A stretch of DNA of 64,000 nucleotides, taken from assembly GCA_905193755.1 (NCBI GenBank), contig CAJJPX010000001.1:1-64000 (forward strand), in the 5' to 3' direction. Source of the DNA: an uncultured Clostridium sp. (lineage in GTDB: Bacteria > Bacillota_I > Bacilli_A > RF39 > UBA660). Below the pieces are notes generated by a model. That model was not told the origin of the DNA. It saw nothing but the letters and a program-made list of their open reading frames with translations, and did no database searches. The position numbers were made by a program, and so were the translations under genes. Within the stretch, counting starts at the first letter, position 1, and the number at the start of each line of letters is the position of its first letter. Below, piece after piece: positions 55,475 to 63,780 of this stretch.

Positions 55475-56017
55475 TCAGTAGTTACTATCTTTAATATTGA
55501 TAATACCACTAAATGTCTTTCCTTGATTATAATTTTGGCTTTCATCTAAGTTTTTAAATGTTATCGTAATATTATATCTATGTTTTATACCTGGACTTAT
55601 ACTAACTTTACTTTTAATTGTTTCTTCACTTACAGGCTGTTCTTCTATATTAGCACAACTTCCACTCATTATATCATTAGAATTCATACTATCACATATA
55701 GCACTAATAGTAAGTTCATCATTTGTTATTTCATTATTATATTCTTTCCATATCAAATCATACACCGCATCTAATGTCCCTGTATTTTCTATAGTAACTG
55801 TTTTAGTGATAGTTTCACCTGGCTTAAAACCATTTTTATAAATTAGAGGATTATCATCATTATATTTTAGTTCCAAAGTACCAGTAGTTACTTCTACTTC
55901 ATCAGAATTATATGCAAATTCAGCACGAAAATATCCATAAGTAAAGCCAACAGTGCCAATAAATATAAATAATAAAACAAAACCAAACATTATTTTCTCT
56001 TCTTTTTCCATTTTCAT
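55475..56017 (-). CDS. SipW-type TasA/camelysin-like protein, short form
   Basis: 180 residues and only the N-terminal module of the family: signal MFGFVLLFIFIGTVGFTYGY, then VEVTTGTLELKYNDDNP, PGETITKTVTIENTGTLDAV, WKEYNNEITNDELTISAICD, RYNITITFKNLDESQNYNQG and an end at GKTFSGIINIKDSNY. It is thus a free TasA-like domain without any C-terminal cargo and is the best candidate for a fibre-forming subunit among the five (inference). No SipW peptidase gene is nearby. Confidence 0.8.
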   Translation of the reverse strand: MKMEKEEKIMFGFVLLFIFIGTVGFTYGYFRAEFAYNSDEVEVTTGTLELKYNDDNPLIYKNGFKPGETITKTVTIENTGTLDAVYDLIWKEYNNEITNDELTISAICDSMNSNDIMSGSCANIEEQPVSEETIKSKVSISPGIKHRYNITITFKNLDESQNYNQGKTFSGIINIKDSNY

Positions 56018-56191
56018 ATTATCACTATCTTCTATATTTATAATAGCATACTTTATCGCTAATTAAAACATTTTTAAAAAGATATATAATTTAATTTTAT
56101 AAAGAATTTATTCATCTATTCATTAATTTTCTCCTAGAAAAAAAAAGAATCTTAAGTATGTTTTATATACCAAAAATTCTATTTTACCTTT

Positions 56192-56220
56192 TTAACATAA
56201 ATTTTAACATATGTTAAATT
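56192..56220 (+). promoter_or_regulatory. Promoter of the small hydrophobic peptide gene
   Basis: TTAACA (56192-56197), a 17-base spacer ending TGT, and TAAATT (56215-56220). The predicted start falls just before CGAAACGTTAAGGGCGTCAT, the 5' element discussed with the toxin. Confidence 0.5.
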
Positions 56221-56302
56221 ACTCATCGAAACGTTAAGGGCGTCATCTCAATATATTTAATTTAACTATTTTTTTAATTTTATTTTTTTATAAGGAGATG
56301 GT

Positions 56303-56401
56303 ATGTATATGAACAAGAAAAATGTATTAATTGCATCTTTGATTTTCATAATAATACTTTTAATTCTAGTTATTCTTATAATTACAATTAAAAACGCCTA
56401 A
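56303..56401 (+). CDS. Small hydrophobic peptide, candidate type I toxin
   Basis: 32 residues: MYMNKKNVLIASLIFIIILL, then ILVILIITIKNA, that is, one membrane helix flanked by lysines. AAGGAG precedes the ATG at 56303; the ATG at 56309 is the alternative. It sits alone in a 500-base intergenic region. A 5' element (TAAGGGCGTCATC, 56235-56247) can pair with a 3' element (GATGGCGCCCTCA, 56429-56441) in the same mRNA, and a convergent antisense RNA is predicted to cover the end of the gene. This is the layout of Fst/Ldr-like and Bsr-like type I toxin loci. Confidence 0.6.
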   Translation: MYMNKKNVLIASLIFIIILLILVILIITIKNA

Positions 56402-56455
56402 CTCTCGTTAGGCCTCACACTTTTAAGTGATGGCGCCCTCAGGGGGTGCGTTTCA
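56388..56455 (-). ncRNA. Candidate antisense RNA (type I antitoxin)
   Basis: A minus-strand promoter TTACTG, 18 bases, TATTAT (56491-56462) is followed by a 5' hairpin (AGTGAAACGCACC...ATCACT). A terminator GCCTAAC-GAGA-GTTAGGC-GTTTTT follows, at 56413-56390. The RNA of about 68 bases would be complementary to the end and 3' flank of the small peptide mRNA, including its stop codon. Confidence 0.5.
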
Positions 56456-56503
56456 CTAACAATAATATATCATATTTACAAGTCACAGTAAATATTTGAA
56501 TAA

Positions 56504-56537
56504 GAAAAAATAACACTTATGTAAAGTGCTATTTTAA
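56504..56537. terminator. Bidirectional terminator
   Basis: AATAACACTT-ATGTA-AAGTGCTATT, with A/T runs on both sides, can end the small peptide mRNA (plus) and the zinc-ribbon gene at 56529 (minus). Confidence 0.7.
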
Positions 56538-56831
56538 TTCTCTCATATATGGCTTATCCATTATAGGTTTGTATTCTATTCTCTTTCCACAACAAGGACA
56601 ATATTCTATAGGATAAAGTGTCTTTTTAACTTGAAAATTAACTTGATAATTTCCATCTAAGTCATAGTCCCCTTCATCAACTATTTCATCATTTACTAAA
56701 CATAATTGTCCTTCTGTTACATCACTTGCGAAATTAGAAAGAATAAAACCATCTCTATATTCACGAACAAAATCTATTATAAGAAATTTTGTCATACAAT
56801 TACATAAATTCACATACTTAATTTTATCCAT
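56529..56831 (-). CDS. Small protein with C-terminal zinc ribbon-like CPCCGKR motif
   Basis: 100 residues. The C-terminus has EYCPCCGKRIEYKP, a half zinc ribbon; NLCNCMTKF near the N-terminus could supply the other two cysteines, so a single zinc site is possible. The middle is beta-rich (DEGDYDLDGNYQVNFQVKKT). It lies 12 bases after rbfA and is last in the rimP-infB operon. It is not one of the usual members of that operon and I know no name for it. Confidence 0.55.
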   Translation of the reverse strand: MDKIKYVNLCNCMTKFLIIDFVREYRDGFILSNFASDVTEGQLCLVNDEIVDEGDYDLDGNYQVNFQVKKTLYPIEYCPCCGKRIEYKPIMDKPYMRELK

Positions 56832-56842
56832 AACCCACCTAA

Positions 56843-57187
56843 TTATTTATTATTTTCTTCTTCATGTAACTTTTCAATAATTTTTTCAATTTTTTGTCCA
56901 TACTCTATAGATTCATCAAATATAAATCTAAGTTCTGGAGTATGTCTAATTTGTAATCTCTCAGCAAGTAAACTTCTAAAGAATCCTGCTGCATTATTTA
57001 AGTCTTTTTCTACTTTTTCTCTATCATCTGTAGTTGTAAAATATATTTTAGCAAAGCTTAAATCATTTGTTACATCACAATCAGTAATAGTTACATGCTT
57101 AAAGTCTTCATCTTTAGCTTCAAGAAGTAAAATATTACCAAGTTCTTTTTGCATTTCAGAAGCTACTCTCTCACCCTTTAAACTCAT
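56843..57187 (-). CDS. rbfA: Ribosome-binding factor A
   Basis: 114 residues with the KH-like fold of RbfA: GERVASEMQKELGNILLLEA, HVTITDCDVTNDLSFAKIYF and LAERLQIRHTPELRFIFDES. It helps mature the 5' end of 16S rRNA in the 30S subunit. It overlaps infB by four bases, in the conserved order. Confidence 0.94.
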   Translation of the reverse strand: MSLKGERVASEMQKELGNILLLEAKDEDFKHVTITDCDVTNDLSFAKIYFTTTDDREKVEKDLNNAAGFFRSLLAERLQIRHTPELRFIFDESIEYGQKIEKIIEKLHEEENNK

Positions 57188-59307
57188 ATTCTCTTCACTT
57201 CCCTATTCTCAAATGCTTCAATAACATCTCCCTCTTTAATATCAGGGAATGATTCTATAGTCATACCACAATCATATCCAGATTTAACTTCATGAGCTTG
57301 ATCTTTTTCTCTTTGAAGAGTAGCAATCTTAGATGTAGCTATTACTATACCATCACGAATAATTCTACAAGGAGTTCCAACTTTAACAACTCCACTTGTT
57401 ACATGAGAACCGGCTATATTTCCAACCTTAGAGAAATGGAATAATTGCCTTACTTCAGCTTCTCCAATAACTACTTCTTCATATTCAGGATCAAGCATAC
57501 CTTTCATAGCAGCTTCTATTTCTTCTACTAATTTATAAATAATATTATAAAGTCTAATTTCAATACCATAATTTTTAGCAGTTTCTTTAGTAGCTTTAGA
57601 AGGACTAACATTAAATCCTATAATAATTGCATTAGATGCATTAGCAAGTACAACATCACTTTCAGTAATAGTACCTACACCACTTCTAATAACATTAATT
57701 TTAACACCATCTACATGTATCTTTAATAAAGCATTCTTAACAGCTTCTTCGCTACCCTTAACATCAGTCTTAAGAACAATATTTATTTCTTTACGTCCTT
57801 CTTTAATTTGATCGAATAGTTCATCTAAACTTAATGCTTTATGAGCAAATCTCTTACTCTTTTCATGTTCTTTTCTCTTTATAGCAACACTACGAGCTTC
57901 TTTTTCACCTTCAAATGCCATAAATTTATCTCCAGCAACTGGAACGTCTTCTAGTCCAGTAACTTCAACTGGTTTACTAGGTTCAGCACTTACTATTTCA
58001 CGTCCAGTATCATCCTTTAATGTACGAACTTTACCATAGCTTGTACCAACAACAATAGGATCTCCAAGTCTTAAAGTACCATTTTGTATTAATAATGTTA
58101 CAACTGGTCCAATATTCTTATCAAGTCTAGCTTCTATAACAGAACCACTAGCATATCTGTTAGGATTTGCTTTTAAATCTAATAATTCACTTAAAGCATT
58201 AATATTATCTAAAAGTAAATCTACACCTTCACCAGTTTGAGCACTCATACGAACGAATATTGTGTCTCCTCCCCATTCTTCAGGAACAAGATTAAGTTCA
58301 CTCATATCACTCATTATCTTATCTATATTAGTATGTGGTTTATCAATTTTATTAATTGCAACTATAATTGGTACCCCTGCTGCTTTAGCATGATCAATTG
58401 CTTCTCTTGTTTGAGGCATAACTCCATCATCAGCAGCTACTATAATAATTACTATATCAGTAACACTAGCTCCTCTTGCTCTCATTTCAGTAAATGCAGC
58501 ATGTCCTGGAGTATCTATAAATGTAATCTTACGACCATTTCTTTCTACTTGATATGCACCTATTGCTTGAGTAATACCACCAGCTTCACCTTGAGCTACA
58601 TGTGAATTACGAATATAATCAAGTAATGTAGTCTTACCATGATCAACATGACCCATAATAGTTACAACTGCAGGTCTAGGAAGTAAATCTTCTTCTTTAT
58701 CATTTATTACATATTCTTCAAAATTAGTAATATCAGTAGTTTCTTCTTTAACTAATTCTTTATTATATTCAAGTACTACTACACTAGCATCATCAAAAGA
58801 AATAGCTTGATTTGAAGATATCATAAGTCCCATACCTATTAACTTCTTAACTACATCTGATGCACTAACACCAATCGCAGTAGCTAAATCTGATACACTC
58901 ATACCTTCTTTATATAAAACTACGTTACTTTCAACTTCTTCTTTATTACTTTGTAATTTTGATTTATTCTTATAAATATTTTTCTTCTTTTGTGATAAAT
59001 CATCATTACTTTGTTTGTTATTATCTTTCTTCTTTATTTTTTCCTTAACCTTAACTTCTTCATCTAATTCTATGTTGTATGCAAGAGCAGCTTCTTCAGC
59101 TCTATCCTCTAATTCAAACTTACTTGCTAATTCCTCAGTAAGATTATTTTCTTCTGTTCCAGCACTAAGTTCATTATCCAACATAATTATAGCTTCATCA
59201 TCTAGAATATCTGTTTCATTATTATATTTAAAGCCAAGTTCTTTAAGCTTACTAATAACAGTTTTAGTATCTACTCCTAATTCTAAAGCGTAATCTTTTA
59301 TACTCAT
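57184..59307 (-). CDS. infB: Translation initiation factor IF-2
   Basis: 707 residues. Two IF2_N-type small domains lie at the N-terminus ([20 protein letters not shown] and [20 protein letters not shown]). The G domain has [37 protein letters not shown] and [12 protein letters not shown]. The C-terminal tRNA-binding domain is complete. It brings fMet-tRNA to the 30S P site. In this operon the usual ylxQ gene (L7Ae-like) between ylxR and infB is absent; the gap is only 23 bases. Confidence 0.96.
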   Translation of the reverse strand: MSIKDYALELGVDTKTVISKLKELGFKYNNETDILDDEAIIMLDNELSAGTEENNLTEELASKFELEDRAEEAALAYNIELDEEVKVKEKIKKKDNNKQSNDDLSQKKKNIYKNKSKLQSNKEEVESNVVLYKEGMSVSDLATAIGVSASDVVKKLIGMGLMISSNQAISFDDASVVVLEYNKELVKEETTDITNFEEYVINDKEEDLLPRPAVVTIMGHVDHGKTTLLDYIRNSHVAQGEAGGITQAIGAYQVERNGRKITFIDTPGHAAFTEMRARGASVTDIVIIIVAADDGVMPQTREAIDHAKAAGVPIIVAINKIDKPHTNIDKIMSDMSELNLVPEEWGGDTIFVRMSAQTGEGVDLLLDNINALSELLDLKANPNRYASGSVIEARLDKNIGPVVTLLIQNGTLRLGDPIVVGTSYGKVRTLKDDTGREIVSAEPSKPVEVTGLEDVPVAGDKFMAFEGEKEARSVAIKRKEHEKSKRFAHKALSLDELFDQIKEGRKEINIVLKTDVKGSEEAVKNALLKIHVDGVKINVIRSGVGTITESDVVLANASNAIIIGFNVSPSKATKETAKNYGIEIRLYNIIYKLVEEIEAAMKGMLDPEYEEVVIGEAEVRQLFHFSKVGNIAGSHVTSGVVKVGTPCRIIRDGIVIATSKIATLQREKDQAHEVKSGYDCGMTIESFPDIKEGDVIEAFENREVKRI

Positions 59308-59330
59308 ATTTATTTCCTCCTTTTCTTTAA

Positions 59331-59588
59331 TTATATTTTACTAATTAATTCATCATAAATATTATCTTCTATTTTAACCTCTAAATGACGTTCAAGTGCT
59401 TTTGATTTACGAGCTTTTTCTATTACTTCTTTATCTTTTTTAACATAAGCTCCGCGTCCATTAGCTTTACCTGTCTCGTCTACAAATACATTTCCTTCAT
59501 TGTCTCTAACTACACGAAGTAAATCTCTTTTTTCTAATTTTTCATGTGTTATTACACAAATTCTCATAGGGACCTTTTTAACTTTCAT
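59331..59588 (-). CDS. ylxR: YlxR-family RNA-binding protein
   Basis: 85 residues. PMRICVITHEKLEKRDLLRV, VRDNEGNVFVDETGKANGRG and AYVKKDKEVIEKARKSKALE are diagnostic of YlxR/DUF448, which in all Firmicutes follows nusA. It has been proposed to bind RNA and to act on RNase P; the role is not settled. The gene is in the expected place between nusA and infB. Confidence 0.92.
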   Translation of the reverse strand: MKVKKVPMRICVITHEKLEKRDLLRVVRDNEGNVFVDETGKANGRGAYVKKDKEVIEKARKSKALERHLEVKIEDNIYDELISKI

Positions 59589-59607
59589 ACGTTTTCCCTC
59601 CTTATGA

Positions 59608-60750
59608 TTATTTATTTATTTCAGCATTTATATCTGCTAAAGTCTTAATATTAATTGTATATTTAGTAAGTCTACTAGCTAATTTAATATTAATTCCTTT
59701 CTTACCAATTGCTAAACTTAAATTTTCATCATCAGCTATTACTAATGCTTCTTTTTTCTTTTCATCAGTAATACTTACGTTTAAGTTTTTAGCTGGACTT
59801 AATGCATTAGCAATAAATTCTTCCATATTATCAGAATAAGCTATTAAATCTACTTTTTCACCACCAAGTTCATTTATTATATTAGCAATTCTTCTTCCTT
59901 TTTCACCAATACAACTTCCAATTGGATCTACTTTTGGATTAGTTGAAGCAACAGCCACTTTACTTCTTACACCAGCTTCACGAGCAACTCCACGAAGTTC
60001 TAATGTTCCATCACTAAATTCAGGAATTTCATGTTCAAATAATCTTTTAACAAATCCATAGTTCTTTCTTGATGTCAAGATAAGTGGTCCCTTAGGTGTA
60101 CTTTCTATTTTAGTAATATATACTTTTATAGAGTCTCCCATAGTTAATTTTTCACCTGGAATTAATTCAGTTTTAGGAAGTATACCACGTGCTTTACCTA
60201 AATCAACATAATAGTTTCTTGCATCTTCCATAGCAAGGAATCCTATCATTAACTCATCTTCTTTATCAGCGAAATCAGCCATAACTTTTTCACGTTCAGC
60301 TTCACGAATCTTTTGAAGAACTACTTGTTTAGCAACTGAAATAGCTACTCTACCAAAGTTTTTAGGAGTAACTTCTTCTAGTATTTCATCGCCTACTTGA
60401 TAGTCACTATTTATTTCTTTAGCTTCGCTAATAGTCATTTCATTTAAGTAATCATGACTTACTTTAACTTCTCCAGTTTCTGGGTCTATATCATCATCAT
60501 CATCTTTGTAATCATCTACTATAGTAGTAACTTTAAATACTTTAATTTCTCCAGTATTTCTATCTATTAATACACGACTATTATAATCAGCTTTTTCATT
60601 TTTCTTATATGCAGTACTTAAAGCAGTTTGCATAGCTTCAATAACTACATCTTCATCTATTCCTTTTTCTTTTACTATAAACTCTAATGCTTTTTTAAAT
60701 TCTTGAGCACTTGCTACTGCTGCATCTTCTTCTTTAACTTTCTTACTCAT
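59608..60750 (-). CDS. nusA: Transcription termination/antitermination factor NusA
   Basis: 380 residues from the ATG at 60750 (MSKKVKEED), which is the right distance from AAAGGAG; earlier in-frame starts overlap that site. An N-terminal polymerase-binding domain, an S1 domain, and two KH domains (DPIGSCIGEKGRRIANIINE and NLSLAIGKKGINIKLASRLT) are present; the C-terminal acidic repeats of proteobacteria are absent, as in other Firmicutes. It overlaps rimP by eight bases. Confidence 0.95.
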   Translation of the reverse strand: MSKKVKEEDAAVASAQEFKKALEFIVKEKGIDEDVVIEAMQTALSTAYKKNEKADYNSRVLIDRNTGEIKVFKVTTIVDDYKDDDDDIDPETGEVKVSHDYLNEMTISEAKEINSDYQVGDEILEEVTPKNFGRVAISVAKQVVLQKIREAEREKVMADFADKEDELMIGFLAMEDARNYYVDLGKARGILPKTELIPGEKLTMGDSIKVYITKIESTPKGPLILTSRKNYGFVKRLFEHEIPEFSDGTLELRGVAREAGVRSKVAVASTNPKVDPIGSCIGEKGRRIANIINELGGEKVDLIAYSDNMEEFIANALSPAKNLNVSITDEKKKEALVIADDENLSLAIGKKGINIKLASRLTKYTINIKTLADINAEINK

Positions 60751-61000
60751 TTTCATCTTCTCCTTTGCTTCCAACATCTAGTACATAATTTTCTAAATCT
60801 AAGTCTAGACTATCAATAATTGGATCAACTATTTTTGTAGCTTTAACACATAAATTTGTGTCTACTGGTTCACCATTAAAGTTTTCAATAGTTACAAATA
60901 ATGTATTTTCACCATCTTCTTCTCCAAAGTGAACACCTACTAATTTAATATTTTCTTTCTCAAGTGGTTCCCTAACAGCATCATAAATCTTCTCTTCCAT
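60743..61000 (-). CDS. rimP: Short RimP-like ribosome maturation factor
   Basis: 85 residues, about half the usual 150. It covers only the N-terminal domain (DAVREPLEKENIKLVGVHFG, TLFVTIENFNGEPVDTNLCV, KIVDPIIDSLDLDLENYVLD-VGS) and ends where the linker to the SH3-like C-terminal domain begins. The reading frame shows no sign of damage, and nusA starts inside its last codons, so this is a natural short form. Position ahead of nusA confirms the identity. Confidence 0.8.
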   Translation of the reverse strand: MEEKIYDAVREPLEKENIKLVGVHFGEEDGENTLFVTIENFNGEPVDTNLCVKATKIVDPIIDSLDLDLENYVLDVGSKGEDENE

Positions 61001-61022
61001 AAGACCTCCTTATCATATCAAT

Positions 61023-61052
61023 ATAAAGAGTGGGTTTTAGGCCCACTCTTCG
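61023..61052 (-). promoter_or_regulatory. Attenuator-like hairpin in the rimP-nusA leader
   Basis: AAGAGTGGG-CCTAAAA-CCCACTCTT, followed by TATATTG on the minus strand. It lies between promoter and rimP ribosome site, where Firmicutes often have such a stem. The short T tract suggests partial termination, possibly under NusA feedback (inference). Confidence 0.6.
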
Positions 61053-61063
61053 TTGTCAAATGT

Positions 61064-61092
61064 ATTATAACATATTAAATTGTATGTATCAA
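61064..61092 (-). promoter_or_regulatory. Promoter of the rimP-nusA-infB operon
   Basis: TTGATA (61092-61087), a 17-base spacer ending TGT and TATAAT (61069-61064): near-consensus with extended -10. Confidence 0.85.
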
Positions 61093-61110
61093 GAATTATT
61101 TTATGATTAA

Positions 61111-62391
61111 CTACTTTTTAGTAAAGTATCCAGGTAAATCGGTTCCACCATCTATTCTAGCGTATGTTTTATCAACATAAGAACTATTATATTTAGTACC
61201 ATTTCCACCAACTAAATTAGTTGCTTCCTCAAACATACCTGTACTACTAGTAACATTAGCAGTTATGAAATTATTACTTGCATATATAGTTTTTACTTTA
61301 GAATTATAAAACATAGCATACATGTTAATTACATTACTCGTATCAAAACTACTTAAATCAAGTGTAGTGAACAAAGTATTTCTAAACATACTCCACATTT
61401 GTATTACTTTTGAGGTGTCTAGTCCTTCTAAGTTAATACTAGTAGCATTTGAATGATAAAATAAACCACTCATATCAGTCACATTTGAAGTATCAAGATT
61501 ACTTAAATCTAAAGTACTTGCCTGAGAATAGCCAAACATACCAGATATACTTATAACATTAGAAGTATTCAATCTAGATAAATCTATATTACTAGCTTGA
61601 CTTAATGCAAACATTCCTCCCATGTATATAACAGGTACATCATTAATATATGTACATACATCTTTAGTACTAACGTCTTCAGTAGATAATGGATTTGTTA
61701 AGGCAACTCCCCAACCAAGATCATCCATGTTTTTCCAATTAACAGTAAGTGTTGATGTATTAGCATCACTTTTTTCCTGCATATATCTATACGTATATAT
61801 TCCATTTACATACTCAACACCTTGCGTTACTTCTCCATCAAAAGTGCAATTAACAACTTCAGGAGCATTCTCCACTCCTAAGACTCCACCAAACTTCTTT
61901 CCCTGATTATAATTCTGATCAGCACCTGTATCTTTAAAAGTAATAGTTAAATCATATTTATGCATTATATTTGGTTCAATAGAAATACTTTTTTTAATCT
62001 TTAGACTATTAATTGGAGTACTTACTATATTTTCACAAGTTCCATCTACTTCTTCAGTTGTGCCATTTATTCTAGTACAAGTTCCTTCAATTAACATTTC
62101 ATCATTAATAATTTCATTTGTTAATTCTTGCCATATAATATTATATTCAACATCTAAAGAACCGGTATTTTTAACAGTTATTGTTTTATTTATTGTATTT
62201 CCTGGTTTAATATTTTGTACATTTATCTCTGGTCCATCGGTATATGTAAGTTGTAATGTACCAGTTTCTACTACTTGATCTTTTACTTCATTTTGTACTA
62301 TCGAATTACTAAAGTATGCATATGAAAATCCTACACTAGCTAGGAATATAAATGCTAAAGTTATTCCAAATATTATTTTTTTATCTTTCAT
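61111..62391 (-). CDS. SipW-type surface protein with BspA-like repeats
   Basis: 426 residues from the ATG at 62391 behind AGGTGATG; the longer frame to 62481 would include the promoter. The signal (MKDKKIIFGITLAFIFLASV) and TasA-like domain match the other family members closely. The C-terminal part is a BspA-type (DUF285) solenoid with about six repeats such as LDTSNVTDMSGLFYHSNATS and FDTSNVINMYAMFYNSKVKT, ending GTDLPGYFTKK. BspA-like repeats bind host or bacterial partners in other species, so an adhesin role is plausible. Confidence 0.85.
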   Translation of the reverse strand: MKDKKIIFGITLAFIFLASVGFSYAYFSNSIVQNEVKDQVVETGTLQLTYTDGPEINVQNIKPGNTINKTITVKNTGSLDVEYNIIWQELTNEIINDEMLIEGTCTRINGTTEEVDGTCENIVSTPINSLKIKKSISIEPNIMHKYDLTITFKDTGADQNYNQGKKFGGVLGVENAPEVVNCTFDGEVTQGVEYVNGIYTYRYMQEKSDANTSTLTVNWKNMDDLGWGVALTNPLSTEDVSTKDVCTYINDVPVIYMGGMFALSQASNIDLSRLNTSNVISISGMFGYSQASTLDLSNLDTSNVTDMSGLFYHSNATSINLEGLDTSKVIQMWSMFRNTLFTTLDLSSFDTSNVINMYAMFYNSKVKTIYASNNFITANVTSSTGMFEEATNLVGGNGTKYNSSYVDKTYARIDGGTDLPGYFTKK

Positions 62392-62406
62392 ATCATCACC
62401 TATTTT

Positions 62407-62435
62407 ATTATAAAACGTACCCCCACCCCAGTCAA
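62407..62435 (-). promoter_or_regulatory. Promoter of the SipW/BspA gene with G-rich spacer
   Basis: TTGACT (62435-62430), the 17-base spacer GGGGTGGGGGTACGTTT, and TATAAT (62412-62407). The nine G in the spacer stand out in this AT-rich DNA. Confidence 0.75.
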
Positions 62436-62491
62436 GCAAAAAGATGTTCGTACGTGACTCAATCAAAAATTCATTTAGCATTTATTTTATA

Positions 62492-62522
62492 TAAAAAAAG
62501 AAGCTACTTTTTAAATAACTTC
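62492..62522 (-). terminator. Terminator of the C39-like gene
   Basis: GAAGTTA...TAGCTTC is followed by TTTTTTT on the minus strand, 12 bases behind the stop codon. Confidence 0.7.
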
Positions 62523-62533
62523 AATTTAATGTA

Positions 62534-63670
62534 TTATGAATAAGCAACAGCATATATAAATCCACAACTTTTTTTATTACCACTTTTTGGACTTGAACAT
62601 CGTTTACTATAATCTTTATATTTACTATAAACTTGTTCTATAGTATAAGTTCCATTATTATTCTTATTAGCCGGGTCATGAACAACTACATTAGTTCCAT
62701 TACCACCTAGTGCTATATAGTGCCCTGGTATTAAAAGTACAACTAGTTTTCCTTGATTCAACGCATTTGTTATAAGAGATGATTCTTTTTGATGAGTTGC
62801 AGAACTCTCATCATTATCATTCCTACCAAATAGTTTTTGAATCGTAACTCCATATTTTGAAGCAACTCTTTGATCAACAAGTGCAGCATCTGTTATAGCT
62901 CCACCACCAGTATTATTAGATATTTTTTGTCCATAAACATAATCATGTACAGTTGATGGAGTTATATTACTATCTCTCTTTAAACCACTAAGTACCATCG
63001 CAAGTGATGTATAACCACAACCTGCATGACATAAGTCAGTTCCCATATATTTCTTTTCACTCCATCTAGAATCACATTGAGCATAATAAGGAAAATCAGT
63101 ACTAGATGTACCACTAGTATCATAACTGCTTCCCCCACCAGTACCATCAGTACCAGCATACTTACTACTTTCTTCAGCAGCCTTTAATTCTTCTTGTATA
63201 ATTTCATACATCGCATCAAGCCTATCCATATATTCTTTTTTTACATCTTTATCTTTTATCTTTGAAGCAGCAGCAACAGCAGCATAATAATCAGTTAAAC
63301 TCATATTCTCATCAGCCCTTGCTAATAAACTCTCAGTTTGTTTCAAATATGCATTATCAATATTTTCAGGAGTAGCACTATTCAAACAATCAATATAATT
63401 ATTTTCTTCAGTACTTGAAACCTTTACTATAACATTAACAAGAGTTGGAACTAAAAACACACATATTGCTGCTATACACATATTTACTAAAGATTTCTTA
63501 GATTTCGTAAGTAAATCTTCATCTCCCACCTTTATAGCTTTCATAAATGCTAACATTCCAGAAACTATAAGAATTATAGGAACAACAATTTTAATAATTA
63601 ATATTATTGTATTAATAACACTAAATAATTCTAATATTTCACCATTATCACAAATACCCAAAATATACAT
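62534..63670 (-). CDS. Membrane protein with C39-like cysteine peptidase domain
   Basis: 378 residues. Residues 1-85 have two membrane helices (IILIIKIVVPIILIVSGMLA and SLVNMCIAAICVFLVPTLVN) with a short KAIKVGDEDLLTKSKK loop, a layout like TrbC/VirB2-type pilin subunits. A helical, Ser/Gly-rich linker leads to a C39-like domain at about 190-378. Its catalytic Cys is in CHAGCGYTSLAMVL, His in IPGHYIALGG and Asp in VVVHDPANK. The peptidase part is outside the cell if the N-terminus follows VirB2 topology. It could process peptides or peptidoglycan; both are open. Confidence 0.75.
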   Translation of the reverse strand: MYILGICDNGEILELFSVINTIILIIKIVVPIILIVSGMLAFMKAIKVGDEDLLTKSKKSLVNMCIAAICVFLVPTLVNVIVKVSSTEENNYIDCLNSATPENIDNAYLKQTESLLARADENMSLTDYYAAVAAASKIKDKDVKKEYMDRLDAMYEIIQEELKAAEESSKYAGTDGTGGGSSYDTSGTSSTDFPYYAQCDSRWSEKKYMGTDLCHAGCGYTSLAMVLSGLKRDSNITPSTVHDYVYGQKISNNTGGGAITDAALVDQRVASKYGVTIQKLFGRNDNDESSATHQKESSLITNALNQGKLVVLLIPGHYIALGGNGTNVVVHDPANKNNNGTYTIEQVYSKYKDYSKRCSSPKSGNKKSCGFIYAVAYS

Positions 63671-63730
63671 AAGTTCACCACCATTATTAATTAAATTATA
63701 ACAAAATATAACAAAATTTAAAATGTTTTA

Positions 63731-63760
63731 TTGAAATTATAAAATGTTTTTGTTAGTATA
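63731..63760 (+). promoter_or_regulatory. Putative promoter of the last gene
   Basis: TTGAAA, about 17 bases ending TGT, then TAGTAT; GAGGT and the ATG at 63781 follow. Confidence 0.45.
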
Positions 63761-63780
63761 AATAATCAAAGAGGTAACAA

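Noticed and set aside
58237..58605. 122-codon plus-strand frame within infB
   Set aside because: Antisense of the IF-2 G domain, with low-complexity Cys/Ser/Tyr-rich translation.
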